The notes under the pieces: model-generated | Database searches by the model: none | Seen by the model: the letters and a program-made list of their open reading frames with translations, nothing else | What the model was told of the DNA's origin: nothing | Made by a program: the position numbers and the translations under genes | Source: Homalodisca vitripennis | Lineage: Eukaryota; Arthropoda; Insecta; Hemiptera; Cicadellidae | Length of the DNA: 64,000 bases | Assembly: GCF_021130785.1 (NCBI RefSeq) | Contig: NC_060211.1 | Span: 29,745,001-29,809,000, forward strand | Direction of reading: 5' to 3' | Part shown: piece by piece, positions 11,001-26,000 of the stretch | Layout: each line of letters starts with the position of its first letter | Position numbering within the stretch: position 1 is the stretch's first letter

Positions 11001-14000
11001 CTCTATTATACTGCGTACTTTCACATTGCTCCAGATATTCACACTTCGAAATTTTCAGTTACTAAGTAGAAAAAATGTGATAAGTTTTTGGACCATAACT
11101 CCTTCACTTTTCATGCTTATCACAATTTATAAAAAACATTGTAAAGGTAATTAAGAGCTACAACATCCTTCATTGCAATATGTAGTAAAAAAACCTTTTT
11201 CTCAAACGGTGAAGGGTTTAAAGGGCTTAAGAGAGGCTGTGATTGCGCGCTGCCACGCGCTCTTTAAACAATCATATCTCCGTCAATTTTTGTTTGACAG
11301 AAAAAACAAAAAACCCATATTGTTTGTCAGAAAAATACCTAAATTTTTCATTCTTACACTTTTATACGTATATGTCGTCATTTTGGAGATATTATGAAAA
11401 AAGATGGTTTTCTTTTTAATTTGAATTTTTTTTAATCGTGGACTTTTTTTGAAAAATTTGTATCCTGAAGCACCCAAACTGATAAAAATCTATCAAACTC
11501 TTTATAATAAAGTTAGTTCTAGGCGGAATACGATTAGTTTTAATTTTGGTGGAAATGACACTTATGAAACCCATTGATTTAAAAAGAAAAAAAATTAGAT
11601 GCTCCTCTTATTTGCAATACAGCTCACTTATTTTACGTGCAAAAAGACTTTTTAATAGTGCTCATTTTAAAGCTTATTTCAAGCACTACAAAATCCTTTT
11701 TTTATTAGAATGCCTAAAATGCATCTGCTCGCCGCTAGATGGCATTGACCACATCGATTAAATTTCAGACACAATAAAAAAACTGCTTTGATCTTTAATA
11801 TCTAGCTTAATATTGCACTTAGAATACTTTATAAAACCCCAAATTGTTTTTTTTATTTACCTGCTACAATTTTGTTATTTATAATAATAATTTTCAATAA
11901 AAACGTATATTTTTGGAGATATTTGCAAAAAAACCGATGAAAAAACGTGAAAAAAATGCGAATTTTAAATTGCCAATAACTGGAAAATTATTGGATTTTT
12001 CGAAAAACTGTATAGATGAATTTTTGCTTAAAATTAGGCCTTCTATCGATATCCGAGGTTATTTAGAATAAAAAACAATTCACCCCCGAGAAGGGGTGGG
12101 CAACCAACCCCCAGGGTTGGTTGCGGAGTTCAAATCATTTTCACTTTTGAAGTTAAGGGTAAGATGGACCTAATTCCAAAATTGTATGCAATTCGGTTCA
12201 CAGTAAAAAAATTCGGACCAATAATGCTTCAATGACTGCACTAAGAGTGGACGTTTATCTTCGAGCAGTATGATAAAAAATACCAAACCATAAATGTTTG
12301 CAAGATGTGTATATGTACCAAGCAATTATTGTAAATTGGAATTTGTACTGTTTTATTTCTAGATTTATACGATCATTACGTATATTGTCAATAAAAGGTC
12401 GGTAGCTCTCCGTACTCACAATGTGATTTGTACAGTAGGTGTTAAAATTATGTAAATCTAATTTGTGTAGTAATATTTAGAATTACAGTAATCAAATTTG
12501 GTTTATTTCTGCTACCTGTGGGGAAATCGAGTTTGTTGTCGAATGCGCTCTCTTTTTGGTGTGGGGGGGGGGATGGATGCGTACCGAGGCTTCAATGCTG
12601 GGGGCGTAATACGTTTAGTAACATTCAGCGTATATCGGTATCTTAAATTACGTATTTTTTAGACGAATACAACCGTAATCGTATGTCACAATACTTCCAT
12701 TACTGGCTAGGCTCTATATCTGTTAGCACGTGAAAATGCCCAGGATACCCAAATTGGGATTCGAACCCGGATCCCTCTGGTACAGTCTGGATTTTGTTAG
12801 GTTAATTTATTACATTTTAGAGTCACTTCCGTTTAATATAAGTGTCCTAAAGACCAATGCAAATTGTTAATTTTGTATCAGTCCACAAAGATTTACATCC
12901 ATTTAAAAATGGAAACTTTAGAAATTTTGCAATTGAGCTCTAGAAAAACGGCTGAAGCCAAGAAAGTGATTTTTAAAAGTATGCACCTATATGCATTTAT
13001 AGGACTCCAGTACGTGACATGTTTTACAATGATTTCTTACTTAAAATATAACAATTTTTAAGTTATATGTAGTTCAAGAAATTTAAATGGGGTTTTACAA
13101 AATATTACTTAAGGAAATTTGATTTTTGCAAATGAAAAATCAATTTCCACATTCAGTCATATTTTATACACATTTTTGTGTCTCAGTATAAGACCATCCC
13201 AAAACACCAACACGACAACACTTTTTCTATTGGCTTCAAGAAAGGTATTTCAAAGAGCTGTAAACTAAAATTTAAACCATTTTATAACCTATCCAACAAT
13301 AGTTTGAGACACGAGCTAGCAAGAACGGCTTGTAGACCATTTACTAGGCATTTATTCTGTCCAGAATCCAGCTGTCAACGACAATTACGTTGACATTGTA
13401 TAACATTAACTACTTTGTGTAATGTCACACTCTTTTTAACTTTGAAAAGGGTATAATATATAAGTAAAACTTCGTGTCGCTATCTTATATAAAGTGGTAC
13501 TGGACCTTTTTCGCAGCGGAATTTCCGGAAGCAATCAATCAGAGTACAAAAATTGTTAAGAAAGGCGAAATGTTGTAATAGGAGGAAATTCGCAAGCAGC
13601 TCATTCTGTCATGAGCTGAGCAAACAAATAGTGTAACTGTTCTATATGATTTGTAAATAGCGTTCTTTACTACTGGCTTTGCCTTTAAAAGTGAATAAAC
13701 GGGGATTGGGAGGCAGCAAGGACGTAGCAAGCAAGGGGATCAAAGGGGTCCGGGACCCCTCCCAAATTTTCAATTTTTCAGTTGGTTTTTTTTAGTAAAC
13801 AATTATTATTACTTAAATAGTTCGGTATTACTGACATGTACTGCCGAAAGATCGTTCTTAACAAAGAAACGGGCCAAGAACTTTTTAATGAACAAAATGG
13901 GGCCTTAGTTTCTGTCCACTACGGGAAAATATCAGTCTGGATCCCCCCAAATTTTCAATTACTTTTTTAGTAAACTATTATTATTAGTTAAACAATTCAG

Positions 14001-17000
14001 TATTACTGACATGTACTGCCGAAAGATCGTTCTTAACAAAGAAACGGGCCAAGAACTTTTTAAGGAACAAAATGGGGCCTTACTCTTTGTCCACTACGGG
14101 AAAATATTAGTTGTCTGGACCTCTCCCAAAATCTCTTTCTTGTAAGGCAGAAACTTAGTTCAGTAAAGCTATTTCTGTTCGGGAACGCCTAGATAGCGCT
14201 ACTATGCGAAGTATTTTGTTTAGAGAAGAAACCATTCATCTTTTACATATAGTAATTTTATTTTTATTTTATCGTAACGCATTAAACTAGAAATGTTTTA
14301 TTACTTTCAGAGCTTAATATATTTACAATCACCTCATCTTTCGTTTGCCACCAGACAGCTCGACCACAGCGTTTCAAGTAGCAACAGGTTTTAGTATCTT
14401 CTCATAGGCTGTTACATAACAAAGCTACTAGTACATCTGTTTTGTTTGTCTTGACTTTTTAAATACCATATGGGCTCTACCATCACGTTTCACTATACCA
14501 TAATTTTTACCGTTAAAATAAAAACTTCTTTAAGTTTTAACTTTTGGAGTTTTAGGAGGTTATTAAAAGATTTCAGTATTAGTTAATTTCTGATTGTACT
14601 CTGAAAACGATTATTTACAGGACAAAACTATATTTTTCTCTATGTAATTAGTTTCATAACATTCTTCTATTCTAATTCGTTATATATTTAAAATGTCTTC
14701 TAAATGGAATGGTGTATAGAGATGAGTTGTAGTGATAGTAAGTTGTTTTATGACATCAACATTATGAGATCAATGGTAGCTAAGTGTAGTATATTTAAGA
14801 AAATTTGGCCCTTCACAACAGCGATACAGTTGTAATTTTAGTCCTTAAAATAGTTAATAAGAACACAAAATGAGTATCTTATAAATAAATATGGACCGCA
14901 AAATGTATTTATAAGCAGGTTGAGAACGGTGGGACCAATTTGGCTAATTATTTTTTGTTAAACATTTTTTGCAATTTGAGGATTTGCAAAGAGAAATATT
15001 GGAAAGTTACGACGAATATTTTGGAATTCAGGAACAGTTTTAGTATTTTTACTGAAGAACCAAATTGAACTGACACTAAACAGCTGGTGACTTTTTCAAC
15101 TGAAGTTCAAGTAAATTATATTTCCAACGCTGACGTAGAGTTTGCCACGTTGCAAGATTATGCTAAAAAATCTGTGTATGTTTATAGCAATTGTACACTA
15201 CGTGTACTTTATTATAAAGTGGTCTAACACTCAAGTTTAACCAGAAATTTATCTTGAAGACAATGTACAGAACATAAAAAATTAGCGCCCTCAAATAGTG
15301 GTTTGTTATTTAATATACGTAACTGTCTCGTAATTACAGTTTATAATGTGCAGGCGCTTTAAAACTGTTATCTTTTGCAGCGTCGCCTGGTGGCGACTTA
15401 CATCAATGGGCTTTGCATACAATCCTTCTCCGTGGAAAAATACATGTACACATATACATTTTCATAATGATCGGTCATATAGTTTACGATTCTATAAATG
15501 ACATATGGACAGACAAACATAATATAGGTTAAGATGCAGTGCTTGATCATAAGTGCAATACAGATAACAAAAGATAATATCTATTTTTTATTACAGATTG
15601 TGCAGTGACAAATAAAAACGTGTAATGCATTACAAATACTATTTAAACTGTATTTAAACCAGCCTTAATGTACAATGTGTGGGCGTTTTCACATTTGGTA
15701 CCCCAAACTGGTGGGCTTCACTGACATCATTGTGATAGGGCATTTTAATATTGTCTTAAGAGAAAACTGTGAAATGAACAATGACATGCCTCAATGATCC
15801 ATTCTTCCCAGACTACAGTCCGAAAACAACAAGACATCTATAACGCAAAACTTTGTAAAAGAATAAAATGTTGCAGGAACTAATTAGGATATCCCCCTTA
15901 CACCGAAGTCAGGTAGGATTTCTTTCTAAACCGTAATAGGTTTAGTCCTAAATATGTATATTTTCTTCATCGGGATGACAAGGCGAACTCTACTATGGAA
16001 CTGGAACTATCTTACAAGAATCGGAAGTAGAAGCTTTTCCGAAGTAAATTTCCGAGAGCTACGTACGTATGGTGTTTTTTGATCGGGGAAATAAGGCAAC
16101 GACCAACACAACTGTGGCACTGTAAGTGGATTGGCCGGAAGTAGTCCAACCTTTTAACTGAAGTAGGTTTCTCAGTCCTAAGTACAGACGGGCCAAGGGA
16201 TCTGCGCGCGCAGGCCGACTGGCCTCCTGATGGGCGGGCGGGGGAGAGGGGCGTCTTTTCCAAAAACATTGGGTTTTCCCTTAGAGTGCATCCTTCGGTG
16301 TATTTCTCGTGATCCAAGAGGCAAGAACTGAAATATTTACTGATATATTCAGTTGTCTTGCGGTTATACTTTCAAATAAAAGGTGTTGTGATACTTCAGT
16401 TATTTTAAATCAATCACAGAATGATAGCGCGTAGGTAAGGTCTATGTTTCATGAATGGTTATACCAAGGAAGCTAGAGCTTCCTTGGGTTATACTTCGTT
16501 CCACGTTTACTGTGCAGTACGGAGCAGCCATAAGCCATGTTATCAAACAGCAGTTCTCTACTACTAACCGTCCTCAAAACATCGACTCTCCGGGCCACGC
16601 TCCGTAAACACATTGGATTAAATGCGTTATTTCGGTCGTTATAGGGGTTACAAATCGTCTTTTGAGGTCTCAAATGCATGCCCCAAAATAGAATTGAAGA
16701 GGAAAATATATTTGAAAATATGAAACTACGCTATAACAATGAAACACTGCAGCTAGGTAACTTATACTCATAACCATGAAAATTTACTGTTGAAAATATA
16801 GTTGATTCCATAGTCAATTTGTACAATCTCCCGATAAAATTCCTCTTTTGAAAATCTGGTTCTGCTTCTATTAAAAAAATGCAATGAAATTAAAAATAAA
16901 AAGTTGAAACAATCATGAAAGATAATAGTAATATAAAAACAACCTATATGTCTAAATTAAGATTATTCAGTAATAAAAATTACAAATATAATTGTATCTA

Positions 17001-20000
17001 ACTCAAATAATAATAATAAATTTAGAAATACATACAAATGACTCTTGTGTAATTAAAACATGTATTATACAACAAAATATATATTAATAACATTTAATAT
17101 ATAAAAACTACATAAATACTTGCAGAGTATTATTCAACTATCAACTAAATTTTTGCAATATAAAAACTTATGCTACTTGTTATTATTTTAAAGATTATAA
17201 ATAAAGGATGTTCTGTCTATTATTATTCAAAATTATCTGCAAACTTTATTTATATTAGCAGGCTTTACTAGCTGTGAATCAAACATTGTAACCATAAATG
17301 GATCCTGATTCCATATATATTTATTATCACTAAAGATCACTGTCTTTAGAAGGAAGACTGTTCCTTGAGGCATTCCATATTCCATATTTAGAAGCGTCAG
17401 ATCTCACACAAGGGAGGGGATAAAGATGGGTGTAAGTCACTATTAACCACTAACCAAGCATGATGATGGCACAGTGCAGTCAGTTATATGTCTATTATAA
17501 CCTAATCTATCCCAGTGCACTGGCAGTTACTTGTCAGATGTAACTGTAGCGTGATCTTCCTACTCTGACGCTGAAGATCTCTGCCGAAGACATGCTCTTC
17601 AAGGACCAAAAGCAACTGTCTGAGTTTGTAGAAAATGTTCGAAAGTTACGCAGGGTTTACTCTGGGAAGGTGAATGTGACAGATGATTCTTCAGCGAGTT
17701 GGGAGTCACGTCTTTTGTGCAGCATGGTGAGTCAGCAGTGTAATGAATCATTGGTTTGGCATGTTGAGTGCCATCGTTGAGTGTTTTAGGCAAATTTTGT
17801 CTAAAAATAGTTAAATAAGAAAAAAAATATATTTTTAAAACAAAAAAGAATAAATAAGTTGTCAATTTTAAGCGCCTAAAACAAAATGTACTACTTTTTA
17901 ATGTTAATAATATTAATAAGGAACGTGGCATTTTTAAGAAACAAATTGTTTATAAAAATAAAAGTCGTAATAAACTTATATGGTGAGTTTTTAAATACAA
18001 ATGAAATGAAAGATAAACAGTAAAAGAGTAAGTATGCTCCAAAAGTTTTAACAAAACATTACTTTTAATTGAAAATTTAGTTTATTACAACATACAACTT
18101 TTTATTTAATTTTAAAATGCATTTTTGAATAGACTTCAATCCAATAATGGCTAATATATTTAGAACATTTGTAGCTGGCTCTTAAATTAGGGTTTATATC
18201 ACGAACAGTTGGCAAAGTTTTGCAAAAAAGCAAAATCCAAACACTACAAAAAATCTGTTTTATCTTTTGCAATGTATTTGGGTGAAAGTAATTTACAGTG
18301 TCTCTTTGTTTCTCAGTAAATACAAATGTGCACTGTACAACGTACAAAAAATAGAGAATATAGAGAAGCCAGTTATTTCGTAGGGGATCATTACAGTGAT
18401 TATAGTTTAATTGTTATGTAACAGTACAGCATTTAACAAAAATGTATGAAAATATTGTCTATATAATTAAAAGTTTAAAATAAAAAACACTGTCTCAGGT
18501 ATTAACAAGAAACTTAAACCATCATACATCCTGTATGGTGCCATACACCTGTACTCTAGTTCATACTGCCTTGAAATATTAATTGTTTGAACAATATTTG
18601 GATCTAGTGAGAACCAGAAAACATATATGATAGTCTTACACTGTACCGTAAAAAATGCAAGATTAACTATAACAGTTTGAATAAATCTTGATCCTCATGA
18701 ACATTCATTTATTGAATAGGATGCTTCAGCCATTTCTTTTCTTTAATTCTTAAACAAATACTTTGCAGGGTATTAACACCTTATTATTAAATAAATTATT
18801 CTATACTTTGTTAAATAAAATTTGTTTGATTTTTCAAATTTACAAGGCTTATGGTATATATAATAAGTTTCATATTTTATTGTGTGTATTAAAACACTTT
18901 ATGTTTTGTTTGTTGTGTTTAAATAAATCGTAAAAATTAATGTTTGATAGAATCATAATTTTTTAATGTTTAAATAACAGCCTTTAAGATTCAGTTGAGG
19001 TTTTTTATTATTATTTCTTAGTGCACGCTTCTGAATTAAGATATTGCATTTAAATTTGTTTTTCCTCCTCAATGATTTGCATTAAAGTTAACTTCACTTT
19101 GAAACAAAAAAGACTTCAAAATGAACATTATTGTAGAAAAACATATTAAATGAATACTTTTTAATACATTTGTTTCGTATGATGGAAACAACTTTAATTT
19201 GCAGCATGTAAATATAAATAAAGTTAATATTTATTATTCATAACTCTATTATTATTTTTTTTAGTACCGGTAATAGATTATCTGAACTTAATTACTCTAC
19301 TTTTATTTTCGCCGAGCTCAATATGTTAGCTTTTAAACCGTATTTTCAGGTCCTTAGTACAGTTGAGGATGTTGGTATCCAACTATTGGTAAAAGGAGTT
19401 GGGTAGCACCCAACCCAAGCATGGTCAGTAATCCAGATCAAAGTACTGACATCCTGTTTATAAAAATACTGTAATCGTTCAGTATTAAAATAGGCAAGCA
19501 TTGTTTATTGCAATATATACTCTGTTTGGACCTTGTAAAATATAATTTTACTTTACAAGGTGATCTCATTGTTTCTGTATTAATATAAATGAGCTCAGTA
19601 TAACCTTCATTTTTTACAATGTAAAGGGCTTTTAAGTAAGAAAATGTTGACGGTCAGAGGTTAACAAACTCCACTGTCGGCAATTGCACAGTTACTGTAA
19701 TTATAACAACTGGGACTCCATCTTACAATTAGGGCCAACGGCTTGTCACACAGCTCCCAGCATGCAACTGGTACTGTACTGAGGAGCATCAGGCGGTATT
19801 TTGTATAAAAAAGTGAAGTGTGAACAATTTGTGTACGTTTTTTTTAAGCGTAAAAAACTTCAACCGAATAAACCACATCAATCTCATCGATACCTATATA
19901 TCAAAAATAGGAAACACCCGTTCAAGGTATGTTCTTCAGATATAGGCATTGCCATAAATTCTTTAATGCGTCCATGTTTTTTCTTTGCCGTTTTAAACAC

Positions 20001-23000
20001 CAGCTTGAAAACAAATTTTGTACTTTTGTCAAATTTTAACTAACAATGTTGATGAAATGTAAATTTGATCTAGATATTTTAGTTAAGATAGTTAAATAAC
20101 AACACAAATTAATGATAAATTTCACACCGCAATTAATTATTAAGTGATTAAACAGTTATAAACAATCTGTTGTGGTCCTTGGTTTTCAAATACGTACAAT
20201 GTAAATGCTGAAAAAAAGAATAGCGTACATCTAACCTAAAAACCAGCTGATTTCAATAACATGGGAAAAATAGTCAGCCTTAAAGGACTCGATAGTTTAG
20301 TCAGTCAGTGATGCAGAGACAAGGCTGGTGTTATTATCAGTTATGATTAGAAGTGGTGGTTAGATTTAGATAGATTGATAACAGGATATGTCTGACACTA
20401 GATCACTTTACCGTCTCACTCGTTTGCCGCTCCTGCCTCCTGCATGCCGATTTTCGTCACTGCATCTACAGTGATGTGTATAAAAGGGGGCAAGCACCCC
20501 CTCAGAATATACAAAAGTAATTCTTTACATCACACACTCTTACAAATAAAATGAATAGTGAATTCTGTATTTTAATTGGTCTTCTTTTTCAATAGCGAAA
20601 CACAATCAATGTAGACATTCGTTATTTACTACACACAAATGTGGGTCTAATGAGTCTATTTTGAACTAAAATTAATTTCAGTAAATAAAACATTGGTCTA
20701 AAATTTTAATTACGATTATAATTTTTCATACTATCATGAGTAGTAAAATTTTATGCATGGTTAATCTAGAGTATTGAAAATTTAGTTTTAATAAAACACC
20801 CGTCTGTATTTGTGATTTTTTTCAGTGATGAGTTAATACAGTACAGATTTATTATTTAATATACAGAGTATATTATCAGTGTGCGTATAATGTTCAAAAT
20901 GCTGTTCATTTCTCATTTCCGTGTCAGACAAAACCACAGATATTAAACATCTAAGTTGTTATAGAAAACTGTAGATATGAATTTTTATAGTTATATTGTA
21001 TAAGTATATTAGTTCATTATTTTGGTGATTAAATCCTTAAAATCTCGTTTCTTATAAAATTTTCTCTAATTTTCCAGGTAGCTAAAATTTTTGTTTTATT
21101 GACATGACTTGAATTAAAAAGGAAATTATAAAACAAATATATCAGTAAATTCCTTAAAGTATAATTTTTTAGCTTTTATTTCATGTCTGTTAATAGTGGA
21201 GATGCCCTGTGCATTATGTACAGTTTACTTTTACTGCTTTTCTTTAATTTATAGTGCCAGAAAATATGTATTAACTTTTTAAAATAAAATCAAAAGGTGT
21301 GATAGGATATCTAAAATATTTTTAACCCTTTCGTTCCCAGGAAATATTTGACTGGTATGTCTCAAATATCCGACCTTCTGACACAGAGTATCTCCCAAGA
21401 TCCCGGACTAAATTAACAAATTTGCAGTGTTTCAGTTTTAAATTTATATTTAATTGATTTATTGTCCAATCTGCATTAATATTTTTGATTATGCTTGTGA
21501 TAAACTGTTCTATACACTAATGCACTAAAAATTAAATATATTTATAATAAACATTTGTTCTGAGGAATAATTACATATATTTTAATTTTTTTACAATATA
21601 TTATAAAATAACGATAGTAAAAATTCATTGAATATATTAATTTGCCTTAAACCATAATTTAATAATGAACACGTAAAAAAGTTCAAGCTATCATATATAA
21701 ATATACTTGTAATATAAGATTTTTTCTAAATATTTAAATAACATATTTATATACTGTTAGTTGTATACCATAATTCTGTATTATACTACATTCTACTATT
21801 GACTACATAAACATCTTTTAACAAACCTATGTGATAAAACAGTTATTTTTTAACATCACAATATAAAAAATTACGATTTTAGTACAATTTTGGTTTTTTT
21901 TCTAACATCCAAAAAGTTGGACATCGGATAAATTATTAGGATATATTTCTAATCTCCGAAAATTTGGAAATCTGGAGTGAAATGGCTAAGATCTTAATTT
22001 TATAGAGAAGGCCACCCCTACATTCTTCTATTCTTGGGAGTATTTTATACGCTCCAAGACTTCATGAGGAATGCCATGAAAGTCTTTGATCGGTCTTGAT
22101 GAAATCCTGTCAAAAATAGGTCAACCTTGATGTTTTAATCTAGTAGTGTAATGTACATTTTTAAAGATTTGACAAAAAATCAATTTTTATCGAATGGGTA
22201 GTACTGAGATCAATAATTTTATTTCTTTTTGACTACTGCTGCATGGATTTAGTTAAGCACCTTGTTGACTGTCTATTATGTTGACACATTTAATCTAATA
22301 TAAAGTTAAATTTATTGGTCTGTAATTGACTATTTTCTCTTCAGCTTTCCTTACCATAAATATACATTTCATGTTATTATTTAAAATTCCGTCTTAATAA
22401 TAAATTGCATTTTATTTTCTATTTTAATTTCCAGGATGGTGATGGGGAGAAAGATGAGGAGGTAGACCTGTTGGAACCTCCTTGCACAGCCACCACGGTA
22501 GGCAGTGATGACGAAAAGACTGATAACCAAACAAGTGCCAAGACCAAGTTTTCCTTCAAGAATCCCTTCAGCAAAAAGAAGAAGGTATTTTTATTTTCCT
22601 CCTGGAGATTAGAAAATAATCTGAGAATGTGAATCCAGTGTCTAAACATTTACCAAGAGCTTTAATTTCTAAAGTTTGAATGTTTCTTGGGTTTAGTGAT
22701 TAGCTTAGTAGAGTCTTATTTGTATTAATGCTATTTATTCAACACAAATTATAAGTTTTACTGCGACTGGATAATATAGTTACTCTTAACTGATAATTTG
22801 TTCAAATAATCATATGCAACTCTGATTTATTTGCACTAACACAACATTTTTAACATTTTTTCAACACAAAATCTTTGTAAGTCTAAAAAATGCTTTCTTA
22901 CAAACAAAACTAATCATTTTGTTTGTTTGTTGTATTGGTAAAACCAATTAACATCAACATCAAACATGAACATAACTTGAATATGCACATTTCTTTATTT

Positions 23001-26000
23001 CCAACGGACATCATCCAATTTACGACGTGTACATAATATGTCAGACTTAAAAGATAAACAAAGATACAAAACTAAACATCTGTATAAACACAATAATAAA
23101 TAATCAGGTTATGACACCACAATGAGGATAAAAATGGCTTATATAGATATATAACAACAAACTAACTACATAGGGAATAAACAATAAAACTATATAAAAA
23201 GTTAACAATACAAGAAAAAATTTATGAAGCAATAACAGAGAAAACAACAAAAGAATCGTAATATTATTATCAAAAAGAGAAAACGTATGCTAACAATGAA
23301 CAAAAAGTTACTTGGAGCCATGAAACAAAAAGTGCTTAACAGAAGCTTTAAACTGGCTAGGAGAGCAGGAAAAGAAGTCCAGGTGATTGGAGATGCGGTT
23401 AGCCACCCGTTGAACCCGCTCCATTGTGCAATTGACCTCCAGGAAGGTATTGTGATGTCTCCTAGCGAACAACTCCATGGATCTTGTACGCCTGTGACAT
23501 CTAAAGCTCGCACATTCTAGAAGAAATGGAGAATTATTCCACTGGTGACCACCTTGAATAGGAACGTAGAATCCTGAACATCTCTTCTCTCTCCTCCAGG
23601 GAGTTAAGGTTAAGATGTAATACACACATAAAGATACGTGCTCATAAAGATGTAAATTTTGCTATAATTGAAGACCTTTATATTAGACTTGAAATTTTAA
23701 TATAATCCCATTTGACCCCATTTTTATTATTCTTTTGGGAGTGCAGTTTACATCCTCTAAAACCCTATACTGATGCATGTTTTATTTCCCAGGAGGGTTC
23801 ACTTCTGCTAAATTAATACCTTCCAAATTGAAATGGTTCCAAAGTGGTACCTCCAAAACCGATGTTACTTACATCTGGGTAACCAAATTAATGTCCACAG
23901 GTAACACATTCCTAACCGCAAACATTGAGATAAAAGGTTTGATCAATAAGTTTAGTTTACTGCGGAGGATGACTGATGTGTGGAGGTTCCTACCTAAAAC
24001 ATATTCGTGCAAGATGTGAAATCTGTGGGAACCACTTGCAGTAGCCTACTCATGGTACTCAAAATGTTTTTTTTTTTTATTTCAACTTTACATTAAAGTC
24101 TACAGTAGCTAAGGAGATGAGCAATCAGAATTATAGAATGAAAATTAAAAAGAGAGTAAGAACTTGCTTAAGTGCTCAACTGTTTACTGTAGAACTTATT
24201 CATCTATCATGTGACCCACTTATTTACAGAATGTGCAAGCTATACAGTTTGCATGTGATGCAAAAAGTACTGCATAAAGCTATATATCATTACTGGATAC
24301 CACGCAACCCTTCCGCACATAGATAACGTTATTGCATGACTACACATTATCCATATAAAATGCAAATAAATTAAGGGTGTGGTCTCTTGAAAATAATTAG
24401 CAGTTAGATGATATCTTATACAGCTCTTACAAGTTTTCACTATTTATAAGGTACTAGCAGTTACCTGCAGCTTTGCATACAATTTCATTTTGAAAAACAC
24501 AGACACCATGAGCACATATATTCTTTTTAAATTACGTTCAAAAGAATACTGAGATAAATAATACTCACTGAAAGACAGTTCAATCTCTTGATCCATTTTA
24601 GTATAACTTTTAAGTGGGGCCTCAAGTCTGAAAAGGAAACTGTCATTCAGAAGTACTTATGAAATTTATTAAATATTTCACGATATTTTATTAAAGAACT
24701 GCAATGATTTCAGTTACAATTGAACTATTTTAAGCCTGTGTGGAGAAATCCTGTCTAAAGGGAAACTAAAGTTGAAATACTTAGTTTTTGATGTAATCAA
24801 TGATGACATTTTACTATAGTTGATTAAAAACCCTATTAAAACATGCCCATCCATTCTTTGTTTGAAGTTTGTTTTTGAAGTATTGTGAAGGAAATAGTAT
24901 TGTTGATGGTATTGTATCACTGAGCAATGATACATTTTCAGAAAAATGTTATTTCCTTCACATACCTAGCCGAAGAAAAGCTTCTGCACATAATGTGACA
25001 TTTGAAAAAGTGTAACTGACTTTGATAGATGAATAACAACAACAAACATTTACTATTATGTGTCTAAATATGTAAACTTTTTATACTTATTATTGTTGAC
25101 TTTGACATAGTCAAAAACACATTTACTAATCTGCTGATCAAGCCAAACCCATAAATTTAATATAATGGATAATAGAGTGTCTTCAAAAACAATTGGGAGT
25201 AGACATTGCTAGGAGGGATTTTTGAAATAGGAATAAGCCTATATGTTAACCAGGGACTCTAAGAATGACCATGTAAAATTTCAGTACAATCAGATCTGTA
25301 GTTTTTATGTGATTAAGTAACACACTCAAAAACACAGACAGACACCATTAGATATTTATATAATAATATATATTGGTCTGTAAGTTATTTTTATGGCGAA
25401 TAGTTTCTAATTTTTATTACCGGTCCTTAACTAACAAATTAGTTATTCTGTACATAGGGCACGATATTATCCTAGCTAAACTTAAGTCAATGAGAATTCA
25501 AGGAATTGCAAACAGGTGGTTTGACAGCTACCTGACTGGCAGAAGTCAGCTAGTGGAGCTGAGGCACAATATCAATGGTCTGGGCTACTTCCCCTAACAA
25601 GAGGAGTTCCCCAGGGATCAGTGCTTGGGCCTGTACTTTTTATTTTGCTGACCAATGACTTCCCCAATATAATTAAGGACTAAAGTACAGCAGTAATGTA
25701 TGCGGACGATATAACACTGCTTTTTCAGAATGACGATCCTGAAGACCTAAGCATAAGCGCATATATAGCCCTTAATATGACGTATGAGTACTGCTCGATG
25801 AATGATTTGGCTGCAAACCCATCCAAAACCAAACAAATAAACTTTGGAAGACGGGGAAGCCAAATTCCTCCTCTACCTGATGTTACTCAAGAAGAAAAAA
25901 CAGAACTTTTGGGAATTACCTCGGATGCCAATCTCACCTGGGGACCACACATCAATGCTCAGCAAAAGTAGCCTATCACGCTCTCTTAGAAACTCATCTA

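Larger units (their letters stand above)
8667..22434 (+). other. Nrt: neurotactin intron 2
   Basis: This is the longest intron (13.8 kb). It holds two hAT MITEs, a 71-bp array, a 2-kb element with long inverted ends, a SINE-like piece, a short palindrome and a possible cassette exon at 17550-17726. From about 14150 to 16000 and 17800 to 22400 I see AT-rich sequence with no gene or repeat I can name. Confidence 0.7.

Noticed and set aside
10951..11761. Short open frames in the 2-kb inverted-end element
   Set aside because: Phe/Lys/Ile-rich frames from AT-rich sequence with no transposase motifs.
24117..24440. Small open frames of 66-69 codons on both strands
   Set aside because: Overlapping antisense frames in old repeat sequence with no recognisable motif.
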